In this document: piece after piece, positions 13,813 to 20,922 of the stretch
Position numbering within the stretch: the first letter of the stretch is position 1
How the letters are laid out: each line of letters starts with the position of its first letter
DNA from: RGIG3009 sp964389495
GTDB lineage: Bacteria; Bacillota; Clostridia; Oscillospirales; Acutalibacteraceae
Assembly: GCA_964389495.1 (NCBI GenBank)
Contig: CAYMDU010000018.1
Span: forward strand, 1 to 24,117
Direction of reading: 5' to 3'
Length of the DNA: 24,117 nt
Program-made: the position numbers and the translations under genes
The notes under the pieces: generated by a model
What the model saw: the letters and a program-made list of their open reading frames with translations, nothing else
Database searches by the model: none
Told to the model about the DNA's origin: nothing

Positions 13813-15843
13813 TTATTCCTCCTTACTGTTTAAATAGCGGGCCGTGGCCGTTTGCGACAGGTCGCACTTGCCGGCGGTTTCGCGCACGCGCACCGTCACC
13901 GTGTCCCCATCGTCGTGCCAGTCCAGCAGCCCCGCTTCCCGCAAAATGCGGCAGGCAATCAGCACCGCGGCGCACGGCCTGTCCGGCGATTTCAGGCGAT
14001 AACACAGCGCCTCCACCGGGCCGGTATAGGGCTGCCGGCGAAAGAAGCGATACACCTGTGCCGTTTGCTCCCGGCTGGGCACGGCTTCTTCGGCCGCTTC
14101 CCGCCGCAACACACGGTCCACCCGTGCCATGGCGTCCAGCAATTCGTCTTGCGGCAAGTCGGAATAGCGCATGTCTTTCACAATCACCGACACGCTCACC
14201 TTGCCGCGAAATTCGTTGCGATCCAATGTCACCGCCACATCCACCGTGTCCCCCACAGCATACGGAAACGCCGCCGGTTCGGTGGAAAATTTCATGGCCG
14301 TCACCTGCGCGCCGTCGCGCGCCAAAGTTAGCCGCAAATGCTTGCCGTTGCCCACCGGCTCCACCCGTTCCAGTGCCATGCGCAACAGCGCAAACACCGG
14401 CCGCGGATTGCCGGCTCCCACCGGTTCCAATGCTGCCAGCGTCATCAGCATATCGGTGTTGATTTGGCCGGGCCGCAGGCGGCAGTCAATGTTCAGTTCG
14501 GTCACCGGCATCACCGGTGCCGTTTCGGCGGCATAGCGATTGATACGGTCGCGGAATTCGTCCAGCCGTGCCGCTTCCACTGTCAGCCCCGCCGCCTGCT
14601 CGTGCCCGCCGTATCCCAACAAACAGTCTTCACAGGCGCGCAGCGCTTCATACAGCGAAAATCCCGGCAAACTGCGCGCCGACCCGCGCGCAATCCCGTT
14701 TTCCACATTCAGCACCAGGCACGGCTTGCCAAACCGCTCCAACAGCCGCGCGGCAATAATGCCCAGCACCCCGTGATGCCAGCCGTGCCCCCACACCACC
14801 AACACGCGGCGGGACAATGCTTCGGCATCGTCGGTCAGCGTCGGCAGCACCTCTTGCAAAATGGCCGCTTCGGTGGCTTGCCGTTCCGTGTTCAACCGAT
14901 GAATTTCACCGGCCAACTCGCCGGCTTCGGTTTCGTCGTTGCTCAGCAGCAGCGCCGCCGCCGTGCGCGGGTCGCTCATGCGGCCGGCCGCGTTAATGCG
15001 CGGTGCCACCGTGAACGCCACCCCCGTGGCTGTCAGGGCGCGGTCGGCCCCGCACACTTCGCGCAAACACCGCAATCCCAGCCGGCCGTCCTCGCGGTTC
15101 AGGCGTTGCAACCCCCGGCGAACCAGCACGCGGTTGTCGCCGGTCAGCGGCATCACATCCGCCAACGTGCCAATCGCCACCAAATCGCCGTATTCTTCAA
15201 ACAGCCGGTCGCTGTCGCCTTCCAGCGCGCACGCCAGCAAAAACGCCACGCCCACACCGGCCAGGTCTTTGTATTCGCCGGGGCAGTCACTGCGGTGCGG
15301 GTCCACCACCGCCACCGCGGCCGGCAACACCGCCGGCGGCTGATGGTGGTCGGTCACCACCACATCCACGCCCAGCGAAGCGGCATAGGCCACTTCGTCG
15401 ACTGCCGCCACGCCGTTGTCCACCGTGATAATCAGCTGCACGCCCTGTTTGGCCAGTTCGTCAATGCTTTCGCAGTGCAGGCCATACCCTTCCACATCGC
15501 GGCGCGGCAGCCGATACTGCACATAGGCCCCGCGGCTTTTCAAATAGGAATACAACAGCACCGTGGCTGTCACGCCGTCGGCGTCGTAGTCGCCGTACAC
15601 CGCTATGTGCTCGCCGTTGTCAATCGCCGCCTGCACCCGGTCGGCTGCCACATCCATATCGATATATGAAAACGGGTCGGCCTGTAATTCGTTCCCCACC
15701 AAAAAATCCGCGGCCTGCTCCGCATTGGCAATGCCGCGCCCGGTAAGAAGCAGGCACAGCATCGGGTCCAGCCCGCATTCTGCTGCCAGCTCCCCGGCCA
15801 ATGTTCTGTTCAGTTCGGTGTATGTCCAGCGTTTGTATCCCAT
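13813..15843 (-). CDS. recJ: Single-stranded-DNA-specific exonuclease RecJ
   Basis: RecJ degrades single-stranded DNA 5' to 3' in recombination and mismatch repair. The 676-residue product has the DHH-family motifs: YGDYDADGVTA (Asp85, Asp87, Asp89), VDNGV at 141, DHH at 165-167, and the DHHA1 motif GYGGHEQAAGLTVE. A C-terminal OB-like domain includes RLRPGQINTDML. The start is ATG at 15843, with AGAGG 8 bases upstream. A reading from TTG at 15864 is rejected, since that TTG precedes the ribosome site. First gene of the long minus-strand operon, read from the promoter at 15876-15904; rel follows after 2 bases. Confidence 0.96.
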   Translation of the reverse strand: MGYKRWTYTELNRTLAGELAAECGLDPMLCLLLTGRGIANAEQAADFLVGNELQADPFSYIDMDVAADRVQAAIDNGEHIAVYGDYDADGVTATVLLYSYLKSRGAYVQYRLPRRDVEGYGLHCESIDELAKQGVQLIITVDNGVAAVDEVAYAASLGVDVVVTDHHQPPAVLPAAVAVVDPHRSDCPGEYKDLAGVGVAFLLACALEGDSDRLFEEYGDLVAIGTLADVMPLTGDNRVLVRRGLQRLNREDGRLGLRCLREVCGADRALTATGVAFTVAPRINAAGRMSDPRTAAALLLSNDETEAGELAGEIHRLNTERQATEAAILQEVLPTLTDDAEALSRRVLVVWGHGWHHGVLGIIAARLLERFGKPCLVLNVENGIARGSARSLPGFSLYEALRACEDCLLGYGGHEQAAGLTVEAARLDEFRDRINRYAAETAPVMPVTELNIDCRLRPGQINTDMLMTLAALEPVGAGNPRPVFALLRMALERVEPVGNGKHLRLTLARDGAQVTAMKFSTEPAAFPYAVGDTVDVAVTLDRNEFRGKVSVSVIVKDMRYSDLPQDELLDAMARVDRVLRREAAEEAVPSREQTAQVYRFFRRQPYTGPVEALCYRLKSPDRPCAAVLIACRILREAGLLDWHDDGDTVTVRVRETAGKCDLSQTATARYLNSKEE

Positions 15844-15875
15844 GAGCGGAACCTCTTTTGACAATAGTTATTTTT

Positions 15876-15904
15876 ATCATACCATTTTTTTGCGCATCAT
15901 TCAA
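15876..15904 (-). promoter_or_regulatory. sigma-A promoter of the recJ-rel-dtd operon
   Basis: On the minus strand TTGAAT (15904-15899), 17 bases, TATGAT (15881-15876). The start point would be near 15869, giving a leader of about 26 bases. It is divergent from the abrB promoter, and the two -35 boxes are about 57 bases apart. Confidence 0.85.
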
Positions 15905-15960
15905 CCGTTTTCTTTCACTTTCCCCGCTTCGCATTTAAAATTTCCAAAAAAATCTTTTTA

Positions 15961-15989
15961 TTGACATTTTCTGGAAGTTGTGATATACT
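15961..15989 (+). promoter_or_regulatory. sigma-A promoter of abrB
   Basis: Perfect TTGACA (15961-15966), 17 bases, TATACT (15984-15989), in an AT-rich divergent region. The predicted start is near 15996, followed at once by the AAAGGAGG ribosome site. One of the strongest promoters in the window. Confidence 0.92.
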
Positions 15990-16014
15990 GGGTTTCAGAA
16001 AGGAGGAATCAGCC

Positions 16015-16260
16015 ATGAAATCAACCGGTATTGTCCGCAAGTTGGACGAGCTGGGGCGCATTGTGCTTCCCGTTGAACTGCGCCGCACGCTCAACATCGA
16101 AGACCGCGCGCCGTTGGAAATCTTTGTGGAAAACAACGCCGTCATTCTGCGCAAGTACGAACCCGCTTGCCTGTTCTGCGGCAGCTCCCAGGAAATCACC
16201 GACTACCGCGGCCACGGCATCTGCAAAGCCTGCCTGCGGGATCTGTCCGCCCGCCTGTAA
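16015..16260 (+). CDS. abrB: AbrB/SpoVT-family transition-state regulator with a C-terminal zinc-binding tail
   Basis: AbrB proteins are swapped-hairpin DNA-binding proteins that repress post-exponential genes in Firmicutes. The 81-residue product opens MKSTGIVRKLDELGRIVLPV followed by ELRRTLNIEDRAPLEIFVE, nearly the Bacillus AbrB N-terminal DNA-binding domain. The C-terminal half carries two CxxC pairs (Cys52/Cys55 and Cys70/Cys73) in CLFCGSSQEITDYRG and ICKACLRDL, so it should bind zinc, unlike Bacillus AbrB. This variant is common in Clostridia. The ATG at 16015 has AAAGGAGG upstream; the in-frame reading from 15961 covers the promoter and is rejected. It is monocistronic, with strong promoter and terminator, so it is likely well expressed in growth. 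Confidence 0.93.
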   Translation: MKSTGIVRKLDELGRIVLPVELRRTLNIEDRAPLEIFVENNAVILRKYEPACLFCGSSQEITDYRGHGICKACLRDLSARL

Positions 16261-16317
16261 CCGTCCCTTGTAACACCCTTGGCATTTAAAATTTTCGTTA
16301 TCTTATGTATCCTCCCA

Positions 16318-16352
16318 CCGGCCGGAATTCACATTCCGGCCGGCCTTTTTTT
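16318..16352 (+). terminator. Rho-independent terminator of abrB
   Basis: An 11-base-pair perfect stem CCGGCCGGAAT/ATTCCGGCCGG (16318-16328 with 16333-16343) has a 4-base loop and is followed by CC and seven T (16346-16352). About 55 bases separate the abrB stop from the hairpin. Confidence 0.95.
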
Positions 16353-16380
16353 CATGTTCGGCCGGCAACCCACATATACA
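16351..16380 (+). promoter_or_regulatory. Candidate sigma-E promoter of the SpoIID-like/peptidoglycan-binding gene group
   Basis: TTCATGTT (16351-16358), 14 bases, CATATACA (16373-16380). Each box matches about 6 of 8 positions of the sigma-E consensus (GKCATATT and CATACAMT) with correct spacing. A start near 16387 would put the AAAGGTGG ribosome site at the very 5' end of the message, as at yabP. No sigma-A promoter was found between the abrB terminator and the next start. It overlaps the abrB T tract by two bases. Tentative. Confidence 0.4.
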
Positions 16381-16402
16381 TACCGTGAAAGGTGGGATTT
16401 CC

Positions 16403-16990
16403 GTGCAACACAACGAAACCGATTTCAAAGCGCTCATGGCGCAATACGAACAGGAACTTATGCAGCTGCGCCGGCAAGCCGTCCCCGCCGCCCCGCCGCC
16501 GGATTCTTCACCGGCTCCTTTGTCGGCTGCCCCGCCGGAGGCTTCGGCCCATTTTCAGGGCAACCTTTCGCAAGAACAGCCGCCGGCCGACAGCACCGAC
16601 GCCCCCGCGTTTTCGGCCGCTTTGCAGGTGCGTGTCACCGCCGCTCACGAGGCCCTGCCCATTCCCAACGCGCTGGTCACCGTTCGCCGCGAGCCCACCG
16701 ACACCGCCGCCGACAAACAGGTGCGACTCACCGGCATCAGCGGCCTCACCGACCCCTTGTCGCTTCCCGCAACCAATCCGGCGCTCACCTTGCAACCGGC
16801 CGCCGCCGTGCCGCTGGTCACCTACGAAATCACGGTGTCGGCACCGGGCTACTACCGTGTGCGCAGCAGCGGCATTCCGCTCTACGGCGGCATTGCCGCG
16901 GTGCAACCGGTGTCCCTCATTCCGTTGCCGGAATGGGGCGCCCTCCACGATGTCGAACAGTCTTTCCCCATACCGCGCATTCCGTTATAG
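16403..16990 (+). CDS. Protein with disordered linker and carboxypeptidase-regulatory-like beta-sandwich, function unknown
   Basis: The 195-residue product has three parts. A short charged helix spans about 1-25 (ETDFKALMAQYEQELMQLRRQ). A Pro/Ala/Ser-rich disordered stretch runs from about 26 to 72. A beta-rich domain covers about 74-187, with LQVRVTAAHEALPIPNALVTV, a GISGLTDPLSLPA turn, TYEITVSAPGYYRV and PVSLIPLPEW. The 'V-T-V ... APGYY' layout is that of carboxypeptidase-regulatory/prealbumin-like domains, which usually bind or scaffold. No signal peptide is seen. The start is GTG at 16403, with AAAGGTGGG 6 bases upstream; an in-frame GTG at 16385 would precede that site. It lies 19 bases before the SpoIID-like gene, so both are surely co-transcribed. 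No known individual function. Confidence 0.8.
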   Translation: MQHNETDFKALMAQYEQELMQLRRQAVPAAPPPDSSPAPLSAAPPEASAHFQGNLSQEQPPADSTDAPAFSAALQVRVTAAHEALPIPNALVTVRREPTDTAADKQVRLTGISGLTDPLSLPATNPALTLQPAAAVPLVTYEITVSAPGYYRVRSSGIPLYGGIAAVQPVSLIPLPEWGALHDVEQSFPIPRIPL

Positions 16991-17009
16991 GCAGAAAGGA
17001 GAAACCGTC

Positions 17010-18413
17010 ATGCCGGATTTACCCTTTGTTCCCGAAACCGTCACCGTGCATTTGGGCGCCCCCGATGCCACCGCCCCCACGGTCACCGTGCCGTTTCCCG
17101 ACTATATTAAAAATGTGGCATCCAGTGAAATCTACCCCACCTGGCCCATCAGCGCCCTGCGCGCCAACATTTTGGCACAAATATCGTTTGCGCTCAACCG
17201 TGTCTACACCGAATGGTACCCCAGCCGCGGCTACCGGTTCGACATCACCAACTCCACGCAGTTTGACCAATCCTATGTGGTCAACCGCGATATTTTCGAC
17301 AACATCAACCAGCTGGTCGATGACATTTTCAACCACTACATTCGCCGCCGCGGCACGGTGGAACCGGTGTTCGCCCAATATTGCAACGGCACCACCGTCA
17401 CCTGCGAAGGCCTGTCGCAATGGGGCACCGTGTCGCTGGCCGACCAGGGCCTCAATTCGGTGGAAATTCTGCAACACTATTTCGGCAACGACATCGAACT
17501 GGTCACCAACACCCCCGTGGCCGACAATCAGCCCTCCTACCCCGGCGAACCGTTGCGTCTCGGCGACATCGGCAACGATGTGCTCACCAAGCAAATTCAG
17601 CTCAACCGCATCTCGCGCAACTATCCGGCCATTCCGAAAATCAGCGCCGTCGACGGCATTTTCGGTCCCTCCACCGACGAGGCCGTGCGCGCCTTCCAGC
17701 GCATTTTCGATTTAACCGAAGACGGCGTCATCGGCAAAGAAACCTGGTATCGTCTTTCCTTTTTGTTCAGCAGTGTCAAGCGCCTGGCCAATTTGGACTC
17801 CGAAGGCATTGCGCTGGAAGATATCCGCAAACAGTTTTCCGACGTGTTGCGGCCGGGCGACAGCGGCGACGAAGTGCGGGTGATTCAATACTTTTTGGCC
17901 GTTGTCAGCGATTTTTACAACACCGTCCCGTCGGTTGCCGTCAACGGCTCTTTCGACGAAGCCACCACCGCCGCCGTGCAGGCATTTCAGCAAACCGCGG
18001 AATTGCCGGTCGACGGCATCGTGGGCGAACAAACCTGGCGCGAACTCTACAACGCCTACCGCGGCATCATCGACACCCTGGAACTGCCGGAAACGCGCGT
18101 GGTGCCCTACCCCGGCGACCCGCTCACGCTGGGCAGCAGCGGACCCTATGTCACCTACCTGCAAACCTACCTGAACACCGTGGCCGCCGCCTACACATCC
18201 CTTCCCACCGTGGACATCACCGGCACTTTTGATGAACAAACACAAGCCGCCGTGGAGGCCTTTCAACGGGAAATGGGCCTGTCGGTCAACGGTGTTGTCG
18301 GCGCCAACACCTGGAACCGCCTGGCCGATTTGTACGAAAGTCTCGCCGTCGGCCTGGAAAAACAGCCCGGCCAAGCGCCCGGCTACACATTGGAACAGGA
18401 GGAACCCGCATGA
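17010..18413 (+). CDS. SpoIID-like protein with three peptidoglycan-binding (PG_binding_1) modules
   Basis: The 467-residue product has an N-terminal SpoIID/LytB-type domain (about 30-160). It shows SSEIYPTWPISALRANILAQ with Glu40 at the place of the SpoIID catalytic glutamate, RGYRFDITNSTQFDQSYV, NINQLVDDIFNHYI, and GLSQWGTVSLADQGLNSVEIL near its end. Cys125 and Cys132 lie where SpoIID has zinc ligands. Three peptidoglycan-binding modules follow (about 170-250, 270-350 and 365-450), each with a DG/G-xF core and AVxAFQ helix, such as DGIFGPSTDEAVRAFQ. SpoIID is a lytic transglycosylase acting on glycan stripped of peptides; such activity is inferred here. Unlike SpoIID there is no signal peptide or membrane segment. 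The ATG at 17010 has AAAGGAG upstream. It overlaps the next gene by 4 bases. Confidence 0.88.
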   Translation: MPDLPFVPETVTVHLGAPDATAPTVTVPFPDYIKNVASSEIYPTWPISALRANILAQISFALNRVYTEWYPSRGYRFDITNSTQFDQSYVVNRDIFDNINQLVDDIFNHYIRRRGTVEPVFAQYCNGTTVTCEGLSQWGTVSLADQGLNSVEILQHYFGNDIELVTNTPVADNQPSYPGEPLRLGDIGNDVLTKQIQLNRISRNYPAIPKISAVDGIFGPSTDEAVRAFQRIFDLTEDGVIGKETWYRLSFLFSSVKRLANLDSEGIALEDIRKQFSDVLRPGDSGDEVRVIQYFLAVVSDFYNTVPSVAVNGSFDEATTAAVQAFQQTAELPVDGIVGEQTWRELYNAYRGIIDTLELPETRVVPYPGDPLTLGSSGPYVTYLQTYLNTVAAAYTSLPTVDITGTFDEQTQAAVEAFQREMGLSVNGVVGANTWNRLADLYESLAVGLEKQPGQAPGYTLEQEEPA

Positions 18414-18937
18414 CCTACACCGTCTGGCAACAACACGACCACATTCGGGAATTGCAAGAATACCTGCGCATGCTGGCCTTGGTGGACAACCACTACCGTG
18501 AATTGGCTGTTGACGGCGTGTTCGGCGCCGAAACCGCCGACGCGGTGCGGCAATTCCAGCTGGTACACAACCTGCCCGTCACCGGTCGGGTCGATACCGC
18601 CCTGTGGGAACAGCTGTTTCAAGCATACAGCGATGCCCTCATTCTGGTGTCGCCCGCCGTGCCCGTTCAGCTGTTTCCGTTCCCGCCCCGCCTGCTCCGC
18701 CTCGGCGAGCAGGGCAACCTCATTGTCATTTTGCAAGCCATGCTCAACACCCTCGCCGACACCGCCCGGCCGCTCACCGTCACCGGCCGCTACGATGCCG
18801 CCACCGAAGCCCGCGTGCGGGAACTGCAACAGGCAAGCGGCTATCCGCCCACCGGCGAAATCGACCGCCGCTTTTGGGACTTCTTGGCCCTGTGGTACAA
18901 TCAGGAAGCCCACCGCGCACCGTCCCCCACGGCATAA
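18410..18937 (+). CDS. Protein of two peptidoglycan-binding modules
   Basis: The 175-residue product is little more than two PG_binding_1-type modules. The first (about 8-75) has IRELQEYLRML, LAVDGVFGAETADAVRQFQ and GRVDTALWEQL. The second (about 92-165) has LLRLGEQGNLIVILQAMLN, LTVTGRYDAATEARVRELQ and GEIDRRFWDFL; it is more diverged. No signal peptide, membrane helix or catalytic domain is seen. The ATG at 18410 overlaps the stop of the SpoIID-like gene (ATGA), so the two are translationally coupled and probably act together on the same wall material. spoVB follows 33 bases later. It could be a targeting subunit or a structural spore protein; neither can be shown. Confidence 0.85.
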   Translation: MTYTVWQQHDHIRELQEYLRMLALVDNHYRELAVDGVFGAETADAVRQFQLVHNLPVTGRVDTALWEQLFQAYSDALILVSPAVPVQLFPFPPRLLRLGEQGNLIVILQAMLNTLADTARPLTVTGRYDAATEARVRELQQASGYPPTGEIDRRFWDFLALWYNQEAHRAPSPTA

Positions 18938-18970
18938 CCCTCACAACCCGGCCAGAAAGGAGAGGCACCC

Positions 18971-20509
18971 ATGAAACGGCGTTCGCTTTTTTTCAAAAAT
19001 GCCGCCATTCTCACCGCCACCTCGCTGATTTTGCGAACCGCCGGCATCGTCTTTCGCCTGTACCTGTCGTCCGTCATCGGCGCCGAAGGCATGGGGCTCT
19101 ACCAGCTGATTGTGTCCCTCTATGTGCTGGGCTCCACCTTTGCCGCCTCCGGCATTTCCACCGCCGTCACCCGGCTGGTGGCCGACGAACTGGCCTGCGG
19201 CACCGCACAAACGGTGCGCCGCATTGTACGCCGCGCCGTGCTGCTCAGCGTGGCCGTCGGCTTGGCCACCGCCGTGCTCATTCACGCGGGCGCTCCGTTC
19301 ATCAGCCGCTGTTGGATTCACGACGAACGCGCCATTCCCGCACTGCGTATTCTGTCGTTCGGGTTTCCCTTCATGGGCATTTCCTCCTGCTTGCGCGGCT
19401 ATTTCATCGCCCGCCGCCGCGCGGCGGAAAACGCGCGTGCCCAGCTTCTCGAACAAGCCGTGCGCCTTGGCCTGGTGTTTGCCCTGGTCGGCCGCTTTGC
19501 CCGGCAGGGACTGGCCACAGCCTGCTTTGCCGTGATGCTGGCCGACACCGCCGCCGAAGCGATTGCCTGTGCCGCCGTCGCCGTCGGATACGCACGCGAC
19601 CGTCGCCGCCTTTCCCGCGAGCCGGCGGCCGTCCCGCCGTCGCCGTCTGCTTCGGTGGTTCGGCGGTTGCTGGCCATCGCCGCCCCCATCACCGCCGGCC
19701 GCTATCTCAACTCACTCCTGCGCACCGCCGAAAATCTGCTGGTGCCCCAAAACATCGCCGCCTATTGCCATTCGCGCGAACAGGGATTGCAACAGTTCGG
19801 CGCCCTCAAAGGCATGGCACTGCCCCTCATTTTCTTTCCCGCCTCGTTCCTGTCGGCCCTCACCACCCTTCTTCTGCCCGAACTTTCGGCGGCCAACGCC
19901 CTGCATCAGCAAGCGCGCATCCGCACTGCGGTGGAAACTTCCCTGCGCATCACCCTGCTCAGTTCCCTGCCCATCGGCGCCGCCTTTTTGCTGTTTTCGC
20001 GGGAATGGGGCCTGCTGTTCTATCACAGCACCGAAGTGGGTGTCTACCTGCGCGTCTTGGCCCCGCTCACCCCGGTGATGTATCTGGAAAGCATTGCCGA
20101 CGGTTTGCTCAAAGGACTCAACCAGCAAACCAGCTCGCTCAAATACAGCGTAGCCGATTCCGCCCTGCGCCTGGTGCTGATTGTGCTGTGGGTACCGCGC
20201 CGCGGCATGGGCGGCTTTTTGGCCATCATGGTGGTCAGCAACCTGCTCACTTCGTTTCTCAACCTTCACCGCCTGCTCACCGTGGCCGGTGTTCGCGTGC
20301 AGTGGGAACGCTGGGTGCTGCGCCCGCTTGCCTGCCTGCTGGTTGCTTCGGCCGCCGCCCTGGCCCTGGTGCAGCTGCCGTCTCTGCGCACACTGGCCGG
20401 CCCCGTCCGTTTGGCAGGAGGATTGCTGTGTCTGTGCGGCCTCTATGCGGCCCTGCTGTTTCGCCTGCACGGTGCCCGCCTGCGGGCGTTGCGCCGCGGG
20501 AACACCTGA
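18971..20509 (+). CDS. spoVB: SpoVB/MurJ-family lipid-linked oligosaccharide flippase
   Basis: The 512-residue product is a multi-pass membrane protein (about 14 segments) of the MOP/MATE-like polysaccharide flippase superfamily. It begins KNAAILTATSLILRTAGIVFR, the usual SpoVB start, then IGAEGMGLYQLIVSLYVL and FMGISSCLRGYFIARRRAAE. Later blocks include LLRTAENLLVPQNI and PVMYLESIADGLLKGLNQQ. Bacillus SpoVB (518 residues) is a mother-cell membrane protein needed for cortex synthesis and close to lipid II flippases. AAAGGAG precedes the ATG at 18971. It lies 33 bases after the peptidoglycan-binding gene and is probably in the same transcript, which would join precursor export with wall-binding proteins. 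Other paralogs of this family act outside sporulation, so the exact role is by family and context. Confidence 0.88.
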   Translation: MKRRSLFFKNAAILTATSLILRTAGIVFRLYLSSVIGAEGMGLYQLIVSLYVLGSTFAASGISTAVTRLVADELACGTAQTVRRIVRRAVLLSVAVGLATAVLIHAGAPFISRCWIHDERAIPALRILSFGFPFMGISSCLRGYFIARRRAAENARAQLLEQAVRLGLVFALVGRFARQGLATACFAVMLADTAAEAIACAAVAVGYARDRRRLSREPAAVPPSPSASVVRRLLAIAAPITAGRYLNSLLRTAENLLVPQNIAAYCHSREQGLQQFGALKGMALPLIFFPASFLSALTTLLLPELSAANALHQQARIRTAVETSLRITLLSSLPIGAAFLLFSREWGLLFYHSTEVGVYLRVLAPLTPVMYLESIADGLLKGLNQQTSSLKYSVADSALRLVLIVLWVPRRGMGGFLAIMVVSNLLTSFLNLHRLLTVAGVRVQWERWVLRPLACLLVASAAALALVQLPSLRTLAGPVRLAGGLLCLCGLYAALLFRLHGARLRALRRGNT

Positions 20510-20544
20510 ACACCAAAAATTTTTAATTTTTTTGTAATTTGCCC

Positions 20545-20573
20545 TTGACAACCGCCGTCCGATAGTGTATTAT
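20545..20573 (+). promoter_or_regulatory. sigma-A promoter of the tRNA cluster
   Basis: Perfect TTGACA (20545-20550), 17 bases, TATTAT (20568-20573). It lies 23 bases before the first tRNA. The AT-rich stretch 20510-20543 upstream of it has no GC hairpin, so no clear terminator for spoVB is seen. Confidence 0.9.
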
Positions 20574-20595
20574 AGTCAAGCAGTTTCAAAGACAC

Positions 20596-20671
20596 GCACC
20601 ATTAGCTCAGTTGGTAGAGCACCTGACTCTTAATCAGGGTGTCCAGGGTTCGAGTCCCTGATGGTGTACCA
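20596..20671 (+). tRNA. tRNA-Lys (anticodon CTT)
   Basis: A 76-base tRNA. The acceptor stem GCACCAT pairs with ATGGTGT, including a G-U pair at position 1-72. The D-arm is TAGCTCAGTTGGTAGAGCA. The anticodon stem CCTGA/TCAGG encloses loop CTCTTAA with anticodon CTT. The T-arm has GTTCGAGTC, and CCA is encoded. It reads codon AAG. Confidence 0.95.
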
Positions 20672-20674
20672 TTC

Positions 20675-20750
20675 GGCCCGTTGGTCAAGTGGCCTAAGAC
20701 TCCGGCCTCTCACGCCGGCAACACGAGTTCGAATCTCGTACGGGTCACCA
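20675..20750 (+). tRNA. tRNA-Glu (anticodon CTC)
   Basis: A 76-base tRNA. The acceptor stem GGCCCGT pairs with ACGGGTC. The anticodon stem CCGGC/GCCGG holds loop CTCTCAC with anticodon CTC. The T-loop is GTTCGAATC, and CCA is encoded. It lies 3 bases after tRNA-Lys. The CTC form reads GAG, useful in GC-rich genomes; the TTC isoacceptor must be elsewhere. Confidence 0.95.
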
Positions 20751-20773
20751 ACTTGGGGGCCACCCCCATATAT

Positions 20774-20849
20774 TCCTCCATAGCTCAGTCGGTAGAGCAC
20801 GCGGCTGTTAACCGCGGTGTCGTTGGTTCGAGTCCAACTGGGGGAGCCA
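20774..20849 (+). tRNA. tRNA-Asn (anticodon GTT)
   Basis: A 76-base tRNA. The acceptor stem TCCTCCA pairs with TGGGGGA. The anticodon stem CGCGG/CCGCG holds loop CTGTTAA with anticodon GTT. The T-loop is GTTCGAGTC, the discriminator is G, and CCA is encoded. Third and last tRNA of the cluster. Confidence 0.95.
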
Positions 20850-20850
20850 C

Positions 20851-20888
20851 AAACCCCAAGGACAATGCGTTCTTGGGGTTTTCTTTTT
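20851..20888 (+). terminator. Terminator of the tRNA cluster
   Basis: AAACCCCAAG (20851-20860) pairs with CTTGGGGTTT (20872-20881) around an 11-base loop, followed by TTCTTTTT. The transporter's ribosome site begins about 20 bases later, and no separate promoter is evident there. Confidence 0.9.
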
Positions 20889-20922
20889 GCCCGGTACCTC
20901 TTCTTCACAAAGGAGGAAGTTT

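Noticed and set aside
12545..13837. Plus-strand open frame of 430 codons opposite rel
   Set aside because: Antisense shadow; repeated His/Asn/Val bias reflects the reverse of rel codons.
15843..15864. TTG start for recJ seven codons upstream
   Set aside because: It would place the start before the AGAGG ribosome site; the ATG at 15843 fits both the site and the family N-terminus.
20510..20850. tRNA cluster as an integration site of a mobile element
   Set aside because: No integrase, no direct repeat of a tRNA 3' end and no foreign gene block is seen nearby; the flanking genes are ordinary.
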